From NCBI GenBank assembly GCA_031415015.1, contig JANOQT010000041.1, positions 62,001-126,000 on the forward strand: a DNA stretch of 64,000 bases, written 5' to 3'. Origin of the DNA: JAUYQR01 sp031415015 (GTDB lineage Bacteria > Pseudomonadota > Alphaproteobacteria > Rhodobacterales > Rhodobacteraceae). Under the pieces are notes generated by a model. It searched no databases. It had not been told where the DNA came from and saw only the letters and a program-made list of their open reading frames with translations. Shown here in pieces: positions 1-10,900 of this stretch; position 1 is the stretch's first letter, and each line of letters begins with the position of its first letter. The position numbers were made by a program, and so were the translations under genes.

Positions 1-187
1 TGCCCCGCCTTGTGATTGCCGCGCAACCTGAGCGAGGCGGGCCCAAAGGTCAAGCTGCCCCCCCTGTCTGGCGGAATTCCGCTGCGATTGGCACGCGACT
101 TGGTGTCAGTCCCGCGCCCGCGTTAAACTGGCACCGCGCCTGCTACCCATACGACCGGCGCATCCAACCAGACAAACGAGGGATATC

Positions 188-457
188 ATGCGTATTGCAC
201 CAGCCGTTTTTGCCCTGATCGCCGTGGGCTTTCTGTCCGCCTGCAACCAAGAGGTCGCCTGCACCAACGAAGTTGCGCAGCAAAAGGCCACCGACCTAGC
301 CGCCCGGATGACCGAGCTTGGCACCTCAGACCCGGCCAAACTGGCCGCACTTGCGCCGAAAGTGCAGGAACTCGCCGCCAAAGCCTCGGCCGAAGGCGAC
401 GACCTCCAGGCCGCCTGCAAGGCGATGGACGAGATGATGGCCGAACTGGCCAAGTAA
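188..457 (+). CDS. Small predicted lipoprotein
   Basis: The 89-residue product starts with a short basic N-terminus, a hydrophobic stretch and the lipobox LSAC (Cys at about residue 19), so it is probably a lipid-anchored envelope protein. The mature part is a low-complexity, Ala/Glu/Lys-rich helix with two further Cys residues (near the lipobox and near residue 77) that could form a disulfide. It stands alone, facing away from the ThuA-like gene that follows. No family was recognised. The start follows a GAGGGATATC ribosome-binding region. Bases 1-187 before it show no gene. Confidence 0.75.
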   Translation: MRIAPAVFALIAVGFLSACNQEVACTNEVAQQKATDLAARMTELGTSDPAKLAALAPKVQELAAKASAEGDDLQAACKAMDEMMAELAK

Positions 458-503
458 CCGCCGGTCCGGGCCGCGCAGGCCCGGCCCGCCTACTGCGCCC
501 CCC

Positions 504-1154
504 CTACCGCGCCGCCCAGATCAGCCCGCGCCGCATCAGGTCCGCCGCAGGCCCGCTGCCAATCACCGATGCCTGATGGCCCAGCGCGTTGTAATACACC
601 CGGCCCTGCCCCCAGAACTTGGTGAACACCACCGGCATCGCCACCGGCCCGTTCGGCGCGTGTGGCCCGTCCACCACCGGGAAATCGCACACCGCATGCA
701 CGCGCACCGCCGGATCGACATGCAGATAGTACTGCTCGGTCTGCACCCGGAACTCCCCGATCCCCGCCACCAGCGGATCGCCCGAGACCATGCGCACCGC
801 GTAATCCACCCCGTCATTGCCCGGATGCGCCACCCATTGCGCGCCGGTCATGAACTGCCAGTCCACCGTGTCGCGGAACGCATCGCAAATGCCGCCATGG
901 CACCCCGCGATGCCCACACCCGACGCCACCGCAGCACAGGCGTTCAGCGCCTGCTCCTTGCCGATCTTCGACATTGTCCAGACCGGCACGATCAGGCTCA
1001 GGTCCGCCAGCGCTCCCGGATCGTCAAAGCACTCCAGCGTGTCGGTCACCGTCACGGAAAACCCGGCATCGCCCAGCCAGCCCGCAAACAACGCCGCCAC
1101 CTTGTCCGGCTCATGCCCGTCCCAGCCGCCCCATGTGATCAGTGCTTTGGCCAT
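504..1154 (-). CDS. ThuA-like domain protein (trehalose-utilisation family)
   Basis: The 216-residue protein has the ThuA / class I glutamine-amidotransferase-like fold. Visible signs are an N-terminal strand and GGWDGHEP motif (about residues 8-16), the central GCHGGICDAF motif (about 83-92), and the C-terminal FWGQGRVYYNALGH motif (about 180-193). ThuA-like proteins are linked to sugar catabolism, mostly beside oxidoreductases, but the reaction is not settled. It lies 10 bp after the aldo/keto reductase gene on the same strand, so the two probably share a transcript. The fold assignment is confident; the substrate is unknown. Confidence 0.82.
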   Translation of the reverse strand: MAKALITWGGWDGHEPDKVAALFAGWLGDAGFSVTVTDTLECFDDPGALADLSLIVPVWTMSKIGKEQALNACAAVASGVGIAGCHGGICDAFRDTVDWQFMTGAQWVAHPGNDGVDYAVRMVSGDPLVAGIGEFRVQTEQYYLHVDPAVRVHAVCDFPVVDGPHAPNGPVAMPVVFTKFWGQGRVYYNALGHQASVIGSGPAADLMRRGLIWAAR

Positions 1155-1164
1155 CCCTGCCTCC

Positions 1165-2154
1165 TCAAAAACGCTGTGCTGGTTCCGGGCGGTTTTGCAC
1201 CACGCCTTCTATGGCCGCCATCAGATCCGGTGTCATCGCCGCTTTCCGGTCAAGTGCCGCCAGATTGTCCGTCAGTTGCGACAGCTGTGACGCCCCCAGA
1301 ATGACCGTCGACACGCGTGGATTTGCAAGGCACCACAACAGCGCCAGATGGTGGATCGGCATCCCCGCCTGATCGGCAATCTTGGCCAGCGCCTTGACCT
1401 GCTCGACCCGGCGGCGGCCCTTCGGCCCCTCGATGATCTCGCGCAGCCATTCGTAGCCCGGCAGGGCGGCGCGGCTGTCCTGCGGCACGCCGTCATTGTA
1501 TTTCCCGGTCAGCAGACCCGAGGCCAGCGGCGACCAGATCGTGGTGCCAAGCCCGAATCTGTCATAAATCGGCGCATAGTCGCGTTCCACCTTGTCACGC
1601 TCGAACAGGTTGTATTGCGGCTGTTCCATCGTGGGCGGCGTCAGCCCGTCGCGGCGCGCGACCAGATGCGCCTCGGTGATCTGCTGGCCGGACCACTCGG
1701 ACGTCCCCCAGTACAGGACCTTGCCCTGCACGATCAGATTGTGCATCGCCCGCACGGTTTCCTCGATCGGCGTGTCGATGTCGGGGCGGTGGCAGAAGTA
1801 AAGATCGAGGTGATCGACCCGAAGCCGCTTCAGCGCGGCATGGCACGCCTCGGTTACATGCTTGGCCGAAAGTCCGCGCTGGGTGGGCTTCTCCCCGCCC
1901 CAGAACACCTTGGACGACACGATATAGCTGTCCCGGCTCCAGCCCAGCTCCTGGATCGCCTGCCCCATGACCAGCTCGGACTTTCCGGCCTCATAGCCCT
2001 CGGCATTGTCGAAGAAGTTGATCCCAGCATCATAGGCGGCGGTCAGTAGGGCCTTTGCGGGGGTCAGGTCCACCTGCTTGGCGAAGGTGACCCAAGAGCC
2101 AAAGGAGAACTCGCTGACCTTCAGCCCCGATTTGCCCAAGCGACGATAATCCAT
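1165..2154 (-). CDS. Aldo/keto reductase (potassium-channel beta-subunit-like)
   Basis: The 329-residue NADPH-dependent oxidoreductase starts MDYRRLGKSGLKVSEFSFG, the typical AKR N-terminus. The catalytic tetrad is visible: Asp in FFDNAEGYEAGKSE (about 49), Tyr in the same motif (about 54), Lys in SSKVFWGG (about 80) and His in YFCHRPD (about 120). The C-terminal NPRVSTVILGAS segment fits the nucleotide site. It resembles the Kv-beta / YghZ-like AKR branch that reduces aldehydes and ketones. An upstream in-frame start would add 19 residues, but 2154 matches the family start. It is followed closely by the ThuA-like gene, suggesting a two-gene operon. Confidence 0.88.
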   Translation of the reverse strand: MDYRRLGKSGLKVSEFSFGSWVTFAKQVDLTPAKALLTAAYDAGINFFDNAEGYEAGKSELVMGQAIQELGWSRDSYIVSSKVFWGGEKPTQRGLSAKHVTEACHAALKRLRVDHLDLYFCHRPDIDTPIEETVRAMHNLIVQGKVLYWGTSEWSGQQITEAHLVARRDGLTPPTMEQPQYNLFERDKVERDYAPIYDRFGLGTTIWSPLASGLLTGKYNDGVPQDSRAALPGYEWLREIIEGPKGRRRVEQVKALAKIADQAGMPIHHLALLWCLANPRVSTVILGASQLSQLTDNLAALDRKAAMTPDLMAAIEGVVQNRPEPAQRF

Positions 2155-2347
2155 GGTGTTTCCAATCCGATGTTTCAGCCTATGAACTGGCTGATGGCCG
2201 CGAAAGGTCAAGACAAAGGGTGTGCTGTGGGCCAGACCCCGCCCGACAAGTCCTCGGATGACTCCGTGAGAGCTGCTTCAAAGCCCACCGCTCTTGATTG
2301 ACTTCCTTCGCGCGCCGGTTCGGGCCGCCACAGAAAAGGAGCGCAGC

Positions 2348-2641
2348 ATGACGAAGATCTATCGCGAATCTCTCGCCTTCTTCATCGCTTCCCTGCCGAC
2401 GCTTCTGGTGTTGGCGGTATTAATGGAAGGTGCGCGCTGCCTCCTACCGTACCACGTTGGGCTTATTTTTGCTTTTGCCACCAAAAGCATCCTGGCCTAC
2501 TTCTTTCACCGACACTTCCTGTTCGGCGAGCCTCTCAAGTTTACCCGTCGGCAACAAGACGCGGCGGCGCCGCCGATCAAAATCGGCTGGTTCGTTGTCA
2601 CCAGTCTGGCGCTCCTCTCGGTTCCGGCCCTATGGCGTTGA
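2348..2641 (+). CDS. Small membrane protein, first half of a possibly split gene
   Basis: The 97-residue product begins MTKIYRESLAFFIAS after an AAAAGGAGCGCAGC ribosome-binding site. It has two or three hydrophobic helices (about 9-28, 35-52, 76-94) and a basic linker FHRHFLFGEPLKFTRRQQ. Its stop codon lies inside the start of the next reading frame (shared bases 2632-2641), and the final hydrophobic helix would run straight on into the first helix of the next product. Either these are two translationally coupled membrane subunits, or one gene of about 226 residues has been split by a frameshift. The family was not recognised. Confidence 0.55.
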   Translation: MTKIYRESLAFFIASLPTLLVLAVLMEGARCLLPYHVGLIFAFATKSILAYFFHRHFLFGEPLKFTRRQQDAAAPPIKIGWFVVTSLALLSVPALWR

Positions 2642-3027
2642 CCTTAGCTGCGCTGATCACGGGATTGCCGCTGGGAGACTTGGCAGAATACCCTTCCTGG
2701 CCGATCGACTTGCTAGCGCTCACCCTGTTTGGCCTCGTGCTTCCCGCCCTCGTAGCACGGGATGGGACCTATCACCCGTGGCAGGGCACTCAGGTGGGGT
2801 TTCAGACTCTATGCAGGCTGACAGCAGCTCCCGGGGTCGTCGGTCTTGTTCTTTTCGGGCTGGCCATGGTCAGCGATCAGTCGCTTGCTACGGTGCCGGA
2901 CGAAAGCCTGATTCTACTGGCCTTTTGCGTCCTGCTCACGACGATGGAATTGATGATCACGATCCTTGTCGTCGCCGTCTTGTGCGAGATGTATCGCAAT
3001 ACCCGACCAGACCCACACCATGGGTAG
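2632..3027 (+). CDS. Small membrane protein, second half of a possibly split gene
   Basis: The 131-residue product has about four hydrophobic helices (roughly 2-14, 25-42, 62-82, 95-118) and an acidic loop DGTYHPWQGTQ. It overlaps the preceding frame by 10 bases and has no clear ribosome-binding site of its own, so it depends on coupling to the first frame or is the downstream half of a frameshifted gene. It ends 17 bp from the convergent proS gene. No known family was recognised. Confidence 0.5.
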   Translation: MALTLAALITGLPLGDLAEYPSWPIDLLALTLFGLVLPALVARDGTYHPWQGTQVGFQTLCRLTAAPGVVGLVLFGLAMVSDQSLATVPDESLILLAFCVLLTTMELMITILVVAVLCEMYRNTRPDPHHG

Positions 3028-3043
3028 GGACTGGCGCGATTGG

Positions 3044-4381
3044 TCAGACGCCCGCGTAGATCGCGGCAACCCTCGCCACGGCGGCGTCCGGAGACATCTC
3101 GACACTCTCGCCCGTCCGGCGCGAGGTCAGTTCCACAACCCCGTTCGCCAGCCCCCGCGGCCCCACCGTGATCCGCCAGGGCAGCCCGATCAGGTCCATC
3201 GTGGCGAACTTGGCCCCCGCCCGCTCGTCCCTGTCATCATACAGCGCCTCTAGCCCCTTGACCGCCAGCGCCTTGTAAAGCCCTTCACACGCCGCATCCG
3301 CCGCAGCATCGCCCTGTTTAAGGTTCACAATCCCCACCGGGAAGGGTGTGACACCCTCCGGCCAGATGATCCCTTTTTCGTCGTGGCTGGCCTCGATGAT
3401 CGCGCCCAACAGGCGGGACACGCCGATCCCGTGAGAACCCATCTCGACCGGCACTTTGGTCCCTTCGGCCGTGACGACCGTCGCCCCCATCGCCTCGGAA
3501 TATTTCGTGCCGAAGTAAAAGATCTGACCCACCTCGATCCCCCGCGCCACCTTGCGGCGCTCCTCCGGAATGGCGTCGAAGGCCGCCTTGTCATGCGTCT
3601 CATCGGTCCGCGCATAGAGCGTGGTGAACTCGCGGCAAACGGCAGCCACTTCGTCGCGATTATCGTAATCGACCTCGCGGTCGCCCAGCTTCAACTCGGT
3701 GACGGCGCTGTCGAAGAACACCTCCGACTCGCCGGTCGAGGCCAGCACCAGGAACTCATGCGTGTCATCGCCGCCGATAGGTCCCGAGTCCGCCCGCATC
3801 GGGATCGCCGTCAGCCCCATCCGCTCATAGGTGCGCAGATAGCTGACCATATGGCGGTTATAGGCGTGCAGGGCCGCCGCTTTGTCGACGTCGAAGTTGT
3901 AGCCGTCCTTCATCAGGAACTCGCGCCCCCGCATCACCCCGAACCGGGGCCGCATCTCGTCGCGGAACTTCCACTGGATGTGATACAGCGTCAGCGGCAG
4001 GTCCTTGTAGCTGGACACATGCGCGCGGAAAATATCGGTGATCATCTCTTCGTTGGTCGGGCCATACAGCATCTCGCGGTCCTGCCGGTCCTTGATGCGC
4101 AGCATTTCCTGCCCGTAGTCGTCGTAGCGGCCCGACTCTCGCCACAGGTCGGCGGGTTGCAGGGTCGGCATCAGCAACGGAATATGCCCCGCGCGTTCCT
4201 GTTCCTCGTTCACGATCTGCTCGATCCGGCGCAATACGCGCAGGCCCAGGGGCAGCCAGGAATAAATCCCCGCCGCCTGCTGCTTGATCATGCCTGCCCG
4301 CAGCATATAGCGGTGCGAGACGATCTGCGCCTCGGCGGGGTTTTCCTTGAGAACTGGCAGGAAGTAACGGGTCAGACGCAT
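3044..4381 (-). CDS. proS: Prolyl-tRNA synthetase (short alphaproteobacterial type)
   Basis: The 445-residue class II aminoacyl-tRNA synthetase charges tRNA-Pro with proline in the cytoplasm. The start MRLTRYFLPVLKENPAEAQ is typical; an upstream in-frame ATG at 4486 would add 35 low-complexity residues and is rejected. Motif 2 is seen as FRDEMRPRFGVMRGREFLMKD (split: FRDEMRPRFG and MRGREFLMKDGYNFD, about 150-175), and motif 3 as MGSHGIGVSRLLGAI (about 350). The length, near 445 rather than 570 residues, shows that the INS editing domain is absent, as in Rickettsiales/Rhodobacterales and mitochondrial enzymes. It is convergent with the membrane-protein gene pair. Confidence 0.96.
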   Translation of the reverse strand: MRLTRYFLPVLKENPAEAQIVSHRYMLRAGMIKQQAAGIYSWLPLGLRVLRRIEQIVNEEQERAGHIPLLMPTLQPADLWRESGRYDDYGQEMLRIKDRQDREMLYGPTNEEMITDIFRAHVSSYKDLPLTLYHIQWKFRDEMRPRFGVMRGREFLMKDGYNFDVDKAAALHAYNRHMVSYLRTYERMGLTAIPMRADSGPIGGDDTHEFLVLASTGESEVFFDSAVTELKLGDREVDYDNRDEVAAVCREFTTLYARTDETHDKAAFDAIPEERRKVARGIEVGQIFYFGTKYSEAMGATVVTAEGTKVPVEMGSHGIGVSRLLGAIIEASHDEKGIIWPEGVTPFPVGIVNLKQGDAAADAACEGLYKALAVKGLEALYDDRDERAGAKFATMDLIGLPWRITVGPRGLANGVVELTSRRTGESVEMSPDAAVARVAAIYAGV

Positions 4382-4467
4382 GGAACTGCCTTTCGGAACA
4401 AGGGTCGTCAGGGGTTTAGGCGAGGCGGGCGTATGAGGCAAGGGTGGCCTTGCCGGTCCCGCAACGG

Positions 4468-4487
4468 GTTGTCCACGCGTGGACAAC
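4468..4487. promoter_or_regulatory. Perfect 20-bp palindrome upstream of proS
   Basis: The sequence GTTGTCCACGCGTGGACAAC is identical to its reverse complement. It lies about 90 bp upstream of the proS start. It could be a dimeric regulator operator. Each half (TTGTCCACG) is also one or two bases from a DnaA box, TTATCCACA. There is no T-run on either side, so a terminator is less likely. Function is inferred only. Confidence 0.4.
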
Positions 4488-4837
4488 TTTCCAGGTCAGC
4501 AATTTCAATGGGTTAGGAACGCGGATTCAGGAAGTGTTAAGAACTTGCCCTGCCTCATTTCCCGCATGCAACCGTCGCCCGCGACGCAGCGGGACTGATC
4601 ACACGCGAAATCACATAAATTGCAGGGCCCTTCACGGGGCGCCGCAGGGTTTCCGGACCGCCGTCGCGCTGGCCGCACTGAGGTTCGGATCGGCCTGCAC
4701 CCATGGCCAACGCTCCCTCATCGGCAAGGGCACATGGCGGTCGATGCATCTAAAAGTTGCGATGTGCGAACCACCTACCCATCACAAATCGAAATGGCCC
4801 AACTTCCCCGGCAAGTGGGTCAAAGACCGGGTCAATC

Positions 4838-4862
4838 CCAACCGCGATCCGGTCGCGGTTGG
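4838..4862 (-). terminator. Hairpin after the 2130-residue protein gene
   Basis: A perfect 10-bp stem (CCAACCGCGA / TCGCGGTTGG) with a 5-base loop lies 42 bp beyond the stop codon of the large gene. The following T-tract on the minus strand is weak (GGATTGACC), so it may be a Rho-assisted or mRNA-stabilising end rather than a strong intrinsic terminator. Confidence 0.45.
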
Positions 4863-4903
4863 ATGAAGGTACAATAGCTGGGTCGCAGGGCATGACGGAT
4901 ATC

Positions 4904-7900
4904 TCAGGCAGGCAGCGATTGGCGATACACGCCCAACAATTGCAACACCCAATCTGCGCTGCCGTCGTCATAGAGGTCCCCGATGAATTGAGCGATCTCA
5001 GCCTCGGTGGCATTCAGCGGGATACGCAACTCTCCATTCACGTAGGTTATTTCCGTGTAGCTTGCGTCAACGACCACATTCGGACCCTGAAGAACATTCG
5101 CGGCAAAGCTGTTGTTGCCCGTTAAAAAGCCAACCAGGTCAGCGAAGACTTCGGCATTCGTCGGCGGGTTCCCAAAGGCCTTTTGCAGCACGGGTCCGAG
5201 AACGGCGAGAAGGATGGTTGCCGCGATGACGGCCACGCCGACCGGGCCAAGGGCTGCAAATGCGGCCGTGCCGATGACCGCCGGGCCCAAAATCGCGCCC
5301 AGCGTAACCCCTGCGCCCGCCGTGGTCAGGAACAGGTTCGCCAAACTCAGACCCTTTGTGAGGGTATCGTCGCCTTTGAAAGCCTGAACCACCGTGTAGA
5401 CGTCCAGCGCGATTGCCGCAAAATCAACCCATCCGTTGGCCACGCGCGCAATTCCGGCGGCGATACGGGTGGTTCCGGCCCCCACATCAACGACCCGCTG
5501 GCCAAGCTGCTGAAGCCTTGACAGATCTGCGTTTGACGCCTTTGGCCCGAAAATGCCTTCGCCGATCCGTCCGACGCCCTGCTGAAGCTGGTCCAGCCCC
5601 AGAAACTCGCGCATCAGCCGCTCACGGATGCTGCTTGCCCCTTCGCGCGCGTAGGGGATTTTGCGGGTGATCTGAACGGGGTCATCAGAAATCGCGACAT
5701 TGGTCGCCAACTGTTGAAGCTCGGTGGTGATCGTGACCGATTGCCCGCCCAGCTTGATCGTTTCTCCGACATTCGCCGCAAGAATTGCGGCAGGATCAAC
5801 ATGGGCAAGCGATTTTTGCCACAGGTCATCATCCACGAAATATGCCAGTCCCCCAACTGTTACAGATTTCCCGGGACCCGCGGCAACGACGGCCTGAGCC
5901 AATTCATCGGAAAGGCTTTCCGGCACTGCAACAGTCGCCGCGGCGTTTGTTGCAGCTGACGAAAGACTGTCGGTAACAACGACATCCAGACCATCAAGCG
6001 TTACGGTCGATCCGATTTCCGCACCGACAATGGAGGCATGGTATTTGTGGGCCAGCGACTTGTCCCAAAGTTCCTGATCGACGAAGAAATCTTTGCCGTC
6101 GACCTGCACCAGATTTCCCAAGCCTGCGGTAATGACTGCGCTTGCGATGGTATCGTCAATTGCAAAGGCAATACGCACGCCCTTGGTCAGTTTTTCAGTG
6201 CGCTCTCCCAAGGCGGCGAGGCTGTCTTTTGCCTCAACTTTGGTATAGAGTGCAAAGCCGGCGTCGCCTTCATCAATCAGAACCTGTGAGGTTACGCGGG
6301 CAGCCAGCGCCTTGCGTTCCTCAACCGTATATTTGACAACGCCACCGTCCTCGAACAGGAAATTACCGTTCGCATCGAAGGCGTAGTAAAGCGTGGTCTT
6401 GGTGCCATCAGCATTCGTTACCTCGGACGGTTGCAAACTTTGCAGGCGGCGGCGATCTTCGATATAGGCGGCGATGCCTTCGTCGGTTCTGTCGACCACA
6501 TCACTAAGTTTTGCGGCAACCAGCTTTACCTCACCGCCCGATTCCGTCGCAATGAAATAGGTGCTGTTTGCCGCTATCTGTTCAGCTGCAGTGCCGGTAG
6601 AGGCGTATTCTGCCAAGCGGCGCAAAGAGGTATCTGTTGTTCCGTAGGCTGAAATGATATCGACGGCCACGGTGAAGTTATCAAATGGCGTGGCATCCTG
6701 TGCCAGCGCACTGTTGGCAATCATTGCGCCAATCCGGCCAAAGCCGAAGAAGATGTTGGCGGAAAATGTCCGCGCATCGCCCCGGTTGTTGAGGTAATCC
6801 TTTTTGACCTCGTCCTTGTAGGCATCAATGTCAAAATACTGCTGAGCCGCCAGTCCGACCGACGCAAAGGCTGACAGACCTGTTGCGACGCTGAGATTCT
6901 GGAACAAATCCGCAAAACTCTGGCCTTCAGACAGTGCGATCAGAAAGCCGCGCGCGGCCGCTTGCTTGGCCGTCAGGTTTGCATCTGATGCATATTTATC
7001 GATCCCGCTGAACAGGTTCAGGGAATCTACTACAAACTGGGCCGGAAGTCTGACGCTGTCGGAAGGGGACAAGGGTGTCTCCACGCCGGACGCGATCAGG
7101 GTCCCTTGAATTGCCAGCAGGAATTCATCCACAAGCCCTTCGTCTTGCAAGATGGCATCAATGTCGGCCTTCGACAGCTCGCCATCGGCATAATAGACCA
7201 TGAACTTGTCTGTGTTCAGGTCGGCTTCCAGCGCTGCGGCGTCGACCAGGGATCCGAGCGTTTCCGCCAGATTGTCCTCGACAAGGTCAGGATCGTTGTT
7301 GAACAGGGTCAGCAGTTCGTTGGTCGTGTCGGTGTCGATCAGCGTGGCAAGCCCGATCCAGTTTCTGGCGAACTGCTGGCGCAGGGTGACGTCAAGCGAT
7401 TCGATATTCTTGACCAGAGCAGAGTCGATTCCCGCACCCGTAAGCGTTCCGCCCACGACTTCGAGGCCGAAAATCTGACCGACCAGCTGCCCCGCAAGGT
7501 CTTGCGCGGTAAGGCCGGGAAAGCTTTCCGCGACGATCTCGTTGCGCTTGCCGGTGAGGTAGGTCTCAAGCCCTTCGGCGCCGAGGAAGGCGTCGCTGGC
7601 CAGAAGCTCCACCACGGTTGGCACGTCCTGATTTTCAAGCGAGACGATGCCCGGAGCGACCGCTGCAAGGGTGTGCAAGGCGTCGGCGTCGCGCAGTTTG
7701 GCGACCATTTCGGTGATGAGGGCTTCGTCCGTGTGACCTGCCGCGCGCAGCAGGTCTTTCAGGGCCGCTTCGTCCGCCAACAAGGCCGGAATAATACCCA
7801 CAAGGTCTGCGGACAGCTTGGTAAGCAGGTCGGGCGTGACGGTCGTGCCGCCGATGACGACGTTGTAGTTTCCGTCCACGCCGGTCAACGCGTCGCCCAG

Positions 7901-10900
7901 AAGGCCGGTCGGCACCTCTGCGGATTCGACCACTTCGGGGTTGGTCAACGTTTCTTCGATGTCGCGTCCGGGGAACTTGATGGCGGTGCTGTTGATTGCC
8001 AGCGGCGTGGTGACAACAGCCCCGCCAGCCAGCTGCAGGTCCAGACTGACATTCAGCGGTGTTGTCGGGTCAAGATACGCTGTCTGGATGATCTGATAGG
8101 TTCCATCCTGTTCAACGATGGTAAAGTGAGCGTTGAAGACGGCCTTGTCCGCTTCGGATGTCGTATCGGAGAGCCGGACCGCCTCGATGTCGCGTGTTTC
8201 GGTAAAGCTACCCGACCAGGACCCGTCGCTGGGTCCGGTGAATTGTGGGTAAACGTCGGCGTAGGGCAACTCGTAGCCCCAGGTCACCTGTGCGGTCGAT
8301 CCGATCGTACCGATATTGTAGTCTGCGAACTGCGCCTGTTCGCCAAAGTATGTCACCAGGCTTCCGTCAACATGAACCTCAGCCGTGCCCGACGTGATCT
8401 GGATGGTTTCCCTGACCTTGTTCGTGGTCGTTTCAACCTCCGGCGGGAGCATGCCGCGGGATTGCCAGTTGCCCCGGATGACACCGTTGGCCTCGTGACC
8501 GATTGCGTCGGTCGTGGCAAGGAAGCCTTCGCTGTTTCGCACCGGATCATTCGGATCGACCAGACCCGGGGTGACAGGCAGTGACCCGGTGAGCGTCTGG
8601 GTGGATTCGAACTGGTTGACCAGCTGCAGCGAAGTCACCGTCTGGCCTTCGACAACCGCTTCGGCGGGGTTGAAGTAGATCTTCGTCGTGTAGGTCTGTC
8701 CCGTGGTGGCGTCGATGCCTTGGACCTCGAGCACGATTGTTTCGCCGGCGAAATCCTCCAGCAGCAGATACTGATCCGCCTCGAGCCCGATCTCGAACTG
8801 GCCGTCCAGCCCCGCAGCCGGGCGGATAAAGAACTTCGACGACAGATCCTCGGTGATGGCCCCCGTTTCGTTGTCGACCGAATAGGCCGAGGTAAGCCCG
8901 ATCTGGCCCTGATCTTCCGTCGTCACCTGGCGCACTTCCGTCGCGGACGGGTAGACTTCCAGACTGATCACGCCCAGCGTATCGCCGTTGCGGCCTGACA
9001 AAAGCTGGTTATCGCCCTGAATGAAAAACGCGGATGCCGTCGGCGCTGCGGAGGTGTCCGCACCCTGCTGTGACCCGAAGGATACGAGGAAGTTGTCGGC
9101 GGCCTCATATGGATTGTAGGAAAACTGCTTGAACTCAGCCGTCCCGTTGATGGCTTGAGTGATAATGGAGGTGCCCGAAACTGTTTTCTCGGTGTTGAAT
9201 TCCGCAATCGGTCCGGTCTGCAGCAGGTAATCCGCCCAATCGAAAAGCTGCGCCTGGGTAAGGCCGGTTGCGATGGAATCACCGACCTCAAGCGACCCGA
9301 CAGCGTCCGCAGTGGCCTGATCAACCACCATGTCGCCGGTAATGGTCACGCCAAGCGTGGTTGTCTGATCTTCGACGACCTTGGTTCCGATCAGGCTGTT
9401 CAGATCGGTGACTTCCTCGTCATAGGTATAGGTGTATTCCAACGTGTAGTCGCGGCGTGAAACCAGCGCGGTGTCTTTGGACTCGTCCACGTTGACGGGG
9501 CTTGTTTCGACCGGTTTTTCGGCGGTAAGCTCGGCGGTAAGCCGGGGGTCTGTCAGGAAAACGGTGGCCAGCGGCATCTGGTCTTGCGCACCCGTGTGGT
9601 CCGTCGTGAACCGGAGCTCTGCGCCCGTGTCTGTCGCCGTGACTGTGCCCGCTATGGCATCGGCAGGCGGCGCGGCGGTGGTGCCAACCAGCGGGTGGGT
9701 CGTGCCGGTTCCGTCGCCGTAGACAAGAATGAAGTCCCCGCCTGCCAGCGTGGCATCGGTACGAAGGTGGAACGGGTCGTTCCCGACCACGCCCCCGTCA
9801 ATGTCTGCAATCTGTACCCACCGGCCGCCGTCGGCAGGCCGGTACAGGATCTGGGCCGGAGCGTCCGTGTCTGTGTAGGCTTCGACACCGATCTCGACCG
9901 TCTCGGGCGGCGTGCGATCCTCGGGCCGTGCCTGGACGCGAAGGATGGATGTCTTTTCCTCGCCGGTCACAGGGTCAGACCAGACCACGGTGACGTCCCT
10001 GGTCCCGATCACATCCGGGCTGACATTCAGCAAGAATTTCCCGTCCGGCTGTGGCCGAATCGTAATGCCCTCGTCGATGTAAGAGAACCGGACAAATTCC
10101 AGCCCTTCCAGATCATCCGCCCGAAGGTATCCGATGTCGAACACGGTCGTGCCTTCGGTCTGTTCCCATTGCTCACGGGTGAGGCCGTTTTCATTCACAG
10201 TGCTCGGTCTGGAAGAGGCGGTTAAGGCGACATTGGCACTGGCGCCATAGCCGGTGTCCAAATTCCGTACGGATACGCTGTACGACCCATCGGCGTTCTG
10301 CACCGTCGTGAAACTGACGTTGTAGGAATAGCCTGTTACCGCCGGCAAATGGCTCAGAAGTTCAGTCTGCACTGCCTTTAGTGCCGCTTCGTCGGATGTG
10401 GCGGACGTGGCTGCTTCAAAAGAGGTTCCGTCTGCCAACGTCACTTTTGCATCGATCTGTGCACGGTCCGTGGCCTGCCATTGATCGACCGCAATCGCAT
10501 CGACATACTCACCGGTATCACCATAGTCGTTAATCTGTTCGGCAGGGCCGATGACAACGACAATCGTGTCAACCAGACCGGCCTCGTCGCGTGCTGTGAT
10601 GGTGTATGTTCCGTCGTCATTCCGTTCCGTCGTCAGCGTAATCTCGCCGGTAAAGCCTATGGCTTTCGGGAAGGCGCCCGTAATGTAATTGGGATCCAAC
10701 GCCGCAAGCACATCTTCATCGGTCGGGCCTTCGGCGACGACGTTCACCGAATAGTCGCCAACAATCGTCACCGTGGCCGCATAGCTCTTTTCCGGAGCCA
10801 CGCTTATTTGCACTGCACCCTCGACCGTACCAAGCAGCCCGCTGGCGCGCAGATTGGTCCTGTCGTCGACGGTCAGGTCGTAGCCCACGATCTCATTCCC

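Larger units (their letters stand above)
4382..4903. other. Intergenic gap, 522 bp, no gene seen
   Basis: No convincing coding sequence is seen on either strand; open frames here lack ribosome-binding sites and family resemblance. The gap holds a perfect 20-bp palindrome at 4468-4487, which would lie in the proS upstream region, and a hairpin at 4838-4862 just beyond the stop of the 2130-residue protein gene. Both are listed separately. Confidence 0.6.

Noticed and set aside
4468..4487. Chromosome origin (DnaA boxes)
   Set aside because: Only one imperfect box pair, no AT-rich unwinding region and no dnaA/hemE/parA neighbours.
4555..4866. Several short open frames in the gap next to proS
   Set aside because: None has a ribosome-binding site, hydrophobic signal or recognisable composition; treated as non-coding.
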